A DNA stretch of 19,241 nt from Candidatus Poseidoniaceae archaeon (GTDB lineage Archaea > Thermoplasmatota > Poseidoniia > Poseidoniales > Poseidoniaceae): the NCBI GenBank assembly GCA_022451835.1, contig JAKUNX010000022.1, positions 1 through 19,241 on the forward strand, given 5' to 3'. Positions 15,048 through 19,241 of this stretch are shown here, in pieces. The notes beneath the pieces were generated by a model that saw only the letters and a program-made list of their open reading frames with translations, searched no databases and was not told the DNA's origin. The position numbers were made by a program, and so were the translations under genes. Positions within the stretch are counted from its first letter, which is position 1; every line of letters starts with the position of its first letter.

Positions 15048-17237
15048 ATGATTAAAGCAAAAATACCAGCAATAATGATACTGATAACCCTACTTTCTGC
15101 AAGTCTTGCAGGATGTATAGGAAATGAAGATGAATCTAACTCGTCAAACTGTAGCGGTGATGATTTAAAGATCGCCTTTGATCTTAAAGACGATTTGACC
15201 CCTGAATCGATTGATAACCCAAGTAGAATAGCAGACTATCTTTGTGATGTCTTGGATATGGATGTCACTATCTATGATGTTGATAGTGCTGCCTTAGCAA
15301 TGGAGGCATTGAGATTCGGAAATGCTGACATAGCAATGAATATTGACGGAGGTCCTGCCTGGGTTGGATGGAATGCTTACAACTTAGAAGTTCTAGCAGC
15401 CGACACAAAAGATGATGGAAGAGCTTTCTACAATGCCCATGCATGGGTACTCAAGGGTAGTGAAATGGAGTTAGCTTTGAATGATGATGATGAGAATACA
15501 GATCCATTCGCTCTACTAGAAGGAAAAACCTCATGCCACACAGGATGGTTAAAGTCGGCAGGTATGTTGATGCCAATGGGCTTTTTGATAGGCAATGGTT
15601 ATGTTAATGTTCAAGGAGATCTGTCCGATACTGAGACTCTTAGAACCACGATTAACGACTACTTCGATGGTTCAACCGGAGCAGGAAATCCTGCATCCAT
15701 ACCAGTCAGCGGTGGATTGTATTCTGGCTACGCAGGAGCACTGGAGTGCTTGAGTGATGGGCATGGAGATGTAGCGTTTGCTAAGGATTCAACTGTTGGT
15801 AGTTATTGTGCAAATGATGATGCTACAGATAATGCTGAGTGGTGTTTAGACATAAGCCAATATGTGCCACTTCCAAAATTCGGCTCATCTCCTTCTCACT
15901 CTGTAATGTATAACGAAGAGGTGTTGGCAGAGGATAAAGAACAGGCTATCAAAGATGCCTTGATTCAGATGAAGGATGATGAAGAGGGACTAGCAATTTT
16001 ACAAGAGGTTCTTGGTACTGATGCAATGATTGCAACCAACTCCCAAGACCATCTTGGTACATATGGTGCTGCATTAGAAAATATACCTGGAATCTCCACA
16101 AAATATGGCAATGCATTTGATGGTGGAACTGCTTTATCAGATATCAAATCAACAATAACCATAGCATATTACCTTGCAGAGGATTCATCAGCTGATGCCA
16201 ACGCGATTGGAATGGCTGAAAGATTAGAAAATGATCTTGGAGTAAATGTTGAATTATATGACGTGTCATCCGAAGGTATGATTATCCAAGCCCTTAGATT
16301 TGGCAATGCAGACATTGGTTTCATGGAAGGTGGACCAGCATGGATTGCTTGGAAAGAGTATAATCTACAAGTCTTAGCGGTTGAAACTACAACCGCTGAA
16401 CGAGATACATATTACAATGCAGCAGCATGGGTATTGGCAAACAGCACTATGGCACAATATCACCTTGATGGTGATGATACAACTGATCCGTTTGCCGAAT
16501 TGGCTGGAAAAACATCATGCCACACTGGTTGGTTGAAATCTGCGGGAATGTTGATGCCAATGGGTTACATGATTGGTAATGGTTATGTAAACCCTGTAGG
16601 CGATACTGAAGATATCAATTCTCTAAGGGATACCATAAATGGTCATTTTGATGGCTCAACTGGAGCAGGAAATCCAGCATCCATACCAGAAAGTGGTGGA
16701 CTGTATTCTGGATATTCAGGCGCTCTCGAGTGTTTAAGTGAGGGTTATGGAGATGTCGCGTTTGCTAAAGGTGATGAATTCAGTACTGTTCACAAATATT
16801 GTGATAATGAGGATTCAAATGACAACTCTGATTGGTGTTTGCCTTTAGATCAATACGTCCAATTGCCTGCATGGGGTTCTTCTCCAAGCCATCCGATAAT
16901 GTACAATCCGGAAACACTTGATGTTAGGACAAGAAATGCAATCTTGAATTCAATGTTAAGTTGGAATGATGAGATGTGGGTAGAAGATTATGACATAAAT
17001 GGAGAGACTTACACAGGTTGCTATAATACTGTAACTAATTTCGTTGCTGACATACCTCAAGTTCAATGTGGTGGAGAGATTCTATCTAGCGTTACTAGCA
17101 AGGGCTACGGTTTAGCTGCAGGAAATAGCCAGAACCATTTGGGAAGTTATTCTGATCTGTTATCAGCAATACCAGGATTGTCAAAGTACTATCATGACGA
17201 AAAATATGGTATTACTGAAGCACAAGACCAGTCCTAG
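15048..17237 (+). CDS. phnD: PhnD-like ABC transporter substrate-binding lipoprotein with two tandem domains
   Basis: This 729-residue lipoprotein has a signal peptide with lipobox LAGC (Cys23), so it should be anchored outside the cell membrane. It contains two homologous PhnD-type binding domains, about 41-356 and 369-729. Shared blocks recur at a constant offset of 328 residues: ALRFGNADI (87 and 415), KTSCHTGWLKSAGMLMPMG (160 and 488) and GSTGAGNPASIP (208 and 536). Domain 2 carries an extra insert of about 34 residues near 643-677 with two Cys. PhnD proteins are normally single-domain, near 300-350 residues, and bind phosphonate, phosphite or similar oxyanions. The usual S/T-rich ligand loop appears here as SCHTGW, so the exact ligand is uncertain. 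The downstream genes encode the matching ATPase and permease. Confidence 0.9.
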   Translation: MIKAKIPAIMILITLLSASLAGCIGNEDESNSSNCSGDDLKIAFDLKDDLTPESIDNPSRIADYLCDVLDMDVTIYDVDSAALAMEALRFGNADIAMNIDGGPAWVGWNAYNLEVLAADTKDDGRAFYNAHAWVLKGSEMELALNDDDENTDPFALLEGKTSCHTGWLKSAGMLMPMGFLIGNGYVNVQGDLSDTETLRTTINDYFDGSTGAGNPASIPVSGGLYSGYAGALECLSDGHGDVAFAKDSTVGSYCANDDATDNAEWCLDISQYVPLPKFGSSPSHSVMYNEEVLAEDKEQAIKDALIQMKDDEEGLAILQEVLGTDAMIATNSQDHLGTYGAALENIPGISTKYGNAFDGGTALSDIKSTITIAYYLAEDSSADANAIGMAERLENDLGVNVELYDVSSEGMIIQALRFGNADIGFMEGGPAWIAWKEYNLQVLAVETTTAERDTYYNAAAWVLANSTMAQYHLDGDDTTDPFAELAGKTSCHTGWLKSAGMLMPMGYMIGNGYVNPVGDTEDINSLRDTINGHFDGSTGAGNPASIPESGGLYSGYSGALECLSEGYGDVAFAKGDEFSTVHKYCDNEDSNDNSDWCLPLDQYVQLPAWGSSPSHPIMYNPETLDVRTRNAILNSMLSWNDEMWVEDYDINGETYTGCYNTVTNFVADIPQVQCGGEILSSVTSKGYGLAAGNSQNHLGSYSDLLSAIPGLSKYYHDEKYGITEAQDQS

Positions 17238-17272
17238 ATAGGGTAGTTCCTAAATACAATCTGCTTGCCGCA

Positions 17273-18007
17273 GTGGAATGGGGTGAATTTTTGGGGCGGC
17301 CTAAACCAGTGGACGAAGTTACTGTTTGGGACGGTTTAACCGCTGGTTTAGAACCCATTATTCAACTACGTAGCCTAAATATTGGATATGGCAAATCTTT
17401 GGCAAAAGACATAACTGCAGAAATTTACACTGGAGATAGAATTGCAATTATTGGTCCATCTGGTGTTGGTAAAACTACCTTACTTCGGACCATTGCCGGT
17501 CTAATAGCACCATTGTCAGGAGAAATCAATAACAATTGTTCTGGCAGAGGCGATATAGGGTACATTCCACAGAAACTAGGTTTAGTAAGGCATAGTAGCG
17601 CTAAGAGCAATGTTATGCTTGGTGCAAGAACTAGGAAATCTCGTTTCCATTTGCCATTTTTAGGTCTTGGTGAGGGGCTGAATAAAGAGGTCGATCAATT
17701 ATTACAAAAGTTAGGAATTAGCGAAATTTCTGATGAGCCAGTTAGGATTTTGTCTGGTGGTCAACAAAGGCGTGTTGCGATCGCAAGAGCCTTGATTCAG
17801 AAGCCGAAATTAATTGTGGCAGATGAATTTCTTGGTGAACTTGATGCTGATAATATTGATTCAATCATTGATATTTTAGAGACTCAACTTAGTGAGATAA
17901 ATGCTACTTTAGTGATGGTTGAACATCAAGAAAACATTGCCCGAAGCATAGCGACAAGAATATGGCGCATTGTAGATAATCAAATCATTGAGGAGAGGGT
18001 TGAATGA
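17273..18007 (+). CDS. phnC: PhnC-like ABC transporter ATPase
   Basis: This 244-residue protein powers import through the adjacent PhnE-like permease. It has Walker A GPSGVGKT (61-68), Q-loop Q100, signature LSGGQ (160-164), Walker B LIVADE (180-185) and switch H218 in VEHQ. The stretch after Walker B reads ADEFLGELDAD where the family usually has ADEP-x-x-SLDP, an unusual D-loop region. The start is uncertain: GTG at 17273 gives a 30-residue leader before the first ABC strand (IIQLRSLNIGYG), and an in-frame GTG at 17309 is an alternative; no Met occurs before Walker A and no ribosome binding site is clear. It lies 35 bases after the binding protein and overlaps the permease gene by four bases (ATGA), so all three are probably one operon. 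Confidence 0.88.
   Translation: MEWGEFLGRPKPVDEVTVWDGLTAGLEPIIQLRSLNIGYGKSLAKDITAEIYTGDRIAIIGPSGVGKTTLLRTIAGLIAPLSGEINNNCSGRGDIGYIPQKLGLVRHSSAKSNVMLGARTRKSRFHLPFLGLGEGLNKEVDQLLQKLGISEISDEPVRILSGGQQRRVAIARALIQKPKLIVADEFLGELDADNIDSIIDILETQLSEINATLVMVEHQENIARSIATRIWRIVDNQIIEERVE
17990..17999 (+). promoter_or_regulatory. phnE: Shine-Dalgarno sequence for the PhnE-like permease
   Basis: GAGGAGAGGG lies four bases before the ATG at 18004, inside the end of the ATPase gene. With the ATGA overlap of stop and start it suggests translational coupling of ATPase and permease. Confidence 0.6.
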
Positions 18008-18894
18008 ACAAAAAACTCCTGCTATGGATTACTGTTACTGGGATTCTAACAATCCTAGCAATTGATGATATTGTAGAAGATTGGTCTACAATTGATGGTA
18101 GTTTTGAGAAGATTTACATATTTTTTACCCAAGATTTGTTTCCTCCAGATTGGTCAATTTTATCATCAGAGCCTAACATAAAGTGTAACTCAGAGATTGG
18201 TTTTTTCTGTTCTCAAGCATGGAAAGGTATTTCGGAAACGCTTCAAATGGCGTTTATTGCTACAGTTCTTGGATTTGTAATCTCATTACCAATAGCATCT
18301 TTAGCAGCGAATAACCTATACCCTCTTCCAATCGCAATGGCAGCAAGAGTATTCTTAGCAGGCCTCCGAAGTTTGCCGAGTATTATTTGGGCACTAATTT
18401 TTACTATTGCGATTGGATTTGGTCCATTTCCAGGGGTCTTAGCAATGACGCTGTATAGTATTGGTTATTTGGGCAAACTTCAGTATGAGGCAATTGAGGG
18501 TATTGCTAACGAACCATTAGAGGCTTCGATGGCAATGGGGTTAACCAAATCTGAACGATTTTTATTCGTTGTAATCCCCGAGTCAAGTAATAATTTGATA
18601 AGTCAATTGCTGTTTATGTTTGAATATAATGTACGACATGGAACAGTTCTAGGATTAGTCGGTGCTGGCGGTATAGGGCAATATATTGATACAAATCTAA
18701 AATTCTTCGTCTATGACAAAGCTATGGCTTTCTTGATAGTGATATTTGTTGTAGTCGTGATTATCGATATATTGTCGATGGTCATTCGGTCTTATGTGAC
18801 CGATGAAAGCGATTTCAAGCGACCGAAGTGGTGGACAGTGTTGTTGCCTAGCGATGCCGCGATGAAAATTCACAGGCGAAATTTAGAGGAGTAG
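18004..18894 (+). CDS. phnE: PhnE-like ABC transporter permease
   Basis: This 296-residue membrane protein forms the import channel, probably as a homodimer because no second permease gene is present. Membrane helices are visible near 6-20, 80-102, 112-138, 141-158, 190-206 and 238-262. The EAA coupling motif is EPLEASMAMGLTKSE (170-184), followed by the family-typical NVRHGTVLGLVGAGGIG (209-225), which closely matches PhnE permeases. An extracellular segment between the first two helices holds two Cys (C61, C69) that may pair. The gene starts within the stop of the ATPase gene. Its stop codon is separated by only three bases from the stop of the convergent gene at 18898. Confidence 0.92.
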   Translation: MNKKLLLWITVTGILTILAIDDIVEDWSTIDGSFEKIYIFFTQDLFPPDWSILSSEPNIKCNSEIGFFCSQAWKGISETLQMAFIATVLGFVISLPIASLAANNLYPLPIAMAARVFLAGLRSLPSIIWALIFTIAIGFGPFPGVLAMTLYSIGYLGKLQYEAIEGIANEPLEASMAMGLTKSERFLFVVIPESSNNLISQLLFMFEYNVRHGTVLGLVGAGGIGQYIDTNLKFFVYDKAMAFLIVIFVVVVIIDILSMVIRSYVTDESDFKRPKWWTVLLPSDAAMKIHRRNLEE

Positions 18895-18897
18895 TAA

Positions 18898-19113
18898 TTA
18901 CTCAGCAGCAATGTGAACAGCACCAGCTTTGTAGAATACTTGGATTCTATCTGGAACCTTTCTAGTCAAGGCAGCTACTGCTTCATAGATTTCATCTTTC
19001 TTTACTTTGAATGCTTTAGCTGCATTAGCGGTAGACCATGGAACGGTTTCAAAGTCAGACTGGCGAATCCACTCAAACAGTCTCGCTTCAAGTTCACTCA
19101 AGTCATCCGCCAT
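18898..19113 (-). CDS. Small winged-helix-like protein
   Basis: This 71-residue protein reads as a compact winged helix. It has a helix (MADDLSELEARLFEWIRQ), then the pattern VPWSTANAAKAFKVKKDEIYEAVAALTRK, which looks like a helix-turn-helix with a recognition helix, and finally an IQVFYKAGAVHIAAE hairpin that would be the wing. It has clean sequence up to the TAA stop, which is convergent with the permease gene. A DNA-binding or chromatin role is plausible but not shown; I cannot name the family. A TTTATT element about 45 bases before the ATG may be its TATA box. The GCGGATGAC codons at the start give no ribosome binding site information. Confidence 0.75.
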   Translation of the reverse strand: MADDLSELEARLFEWIRQSDFETVPWSTANAAKAFKVKKDEIYEAVAALTRKVPDRIQVFYKAGAVHIAAE

Positions 19114-19162
19114 GATATGCGGAATGCAATATCATACAAAACAACACCGACGAATAAACAAT

Positions 19163-19241
19163 TCAATTCAAACCCACAAATCTACGACAGCATTCTGCTG
19201 CATCAATGTCTCCAACGAGCAATTTATTGATCGCTTTAGTG
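19163..19241 (-). CDS. Possible 3' end of a gene running in from the right edge
   Basis: On the minus strand, from 19240 down to a TGA at 19163-19165, one frame is open for 25 codons and reads AINKLLVGDIDAAECCRRF and then VGLN. It looks protein-like and leaves a 49-base gap to the ATG at 19113, which suits a gene arrangement in the same direction. Another minus-strand frame is also open here, so this is weak. The product cannot be named. Confidence 0.35.
   Translation of the reverse strand, partial: TKAINKLLVGDIDAAECCRRFVGLN

Noticed and set aside
18889..18903. GAGTA/TACTC inverted repeat between the permease and winged-helix-like genes as a bidirectional terminator
   Set aside because: The arms are only 5 bp with an AT-rich 5-base loop and no T-run; it overlaps both stop codons and may be chance.
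18913..19230. Plus-strand frame of 105 codons at the right end
   Set aside because: It runs antisense to the winged-helix-like gene and has an unconvincing composition.

Overview
The window most likely comes from an uncultured marine planktonic euryarchaeon of the Marine Group II / Poseidoniales type. This is inferred from gene style and not proven. The supporting signs are an archaeal-type S-adenosylhomocysteinase, very large secreted proteins with C-terminal membrane anchors, AT-rich TATA-like boxes close to start codons, few Shine-Dalgarno sequences, and a Gar1-like H/ACA protein. The window is densely coding: no stretch over 300 bases lacks a gene. I saw no rRNA, tRNA, CRISPR array, insertion sequence or phage gene.

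Layout. (1) 73-6888 (+) encodes a 2271-residue surface protein. It has a signal peptide, an FG-GAP/VCBS-like propeller, two copies of a CARDB-like plus jelly-roll-like module, a ThuA/GATase-like Rossmannoid domain, PKD-like domains, one C-terminal membrane helix and a Q/Y/A-rich cytoplasmic tail with a duplicated 25-residue motif. (2) 6955-8219 (+) is S-adenosylhomocysteinase, broken by what looks like a single-base deletion near 7906-7911. (3) 13991 down to 8220 (-) is a run of five closely spaced genes: ABC-2 exporter ATPase, ABC-2 permease, an anchored surface protein, a Gar1-like protein carrying an Arg-rich region and a RanBP2-type zinc finger, and a TPR membrane protein. (4) 14089-14973 (+) is a divergent three-helix membrane protein of unknown role. 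(5) 15048-18894 (+) is a PhnD-PhnC-PhnE-type ABC importer whose lipoprotein contains two fused binding domains. Its promoter has a strong TATA box flanked by two perfect dyads. (6) 18898-19113 (-) is a 71-residue winged-helix-like protein, and the right edge may hold the 3' end of another minus-strand gene.

How the genes work together. The phn-like operon is the clearest functional unit: a membrane-anchored double binding protein would deliver ligand (phosphonate, phosphite or a related oxyanion, by family) to one permease and one ATPase, with the dyads as candidate regulator sites. The two large surface proteins and the ABC-2 exporter suggest cell-envelope functions. The most unusual items are the Gar1/Arg-rich/RanBP2 zinc-finger combination, the tandem PhnD domains, the duplicated cytoplasmic tail motif of the giant surface protein, and the frameshifted S-adenosylhomocysteinase.
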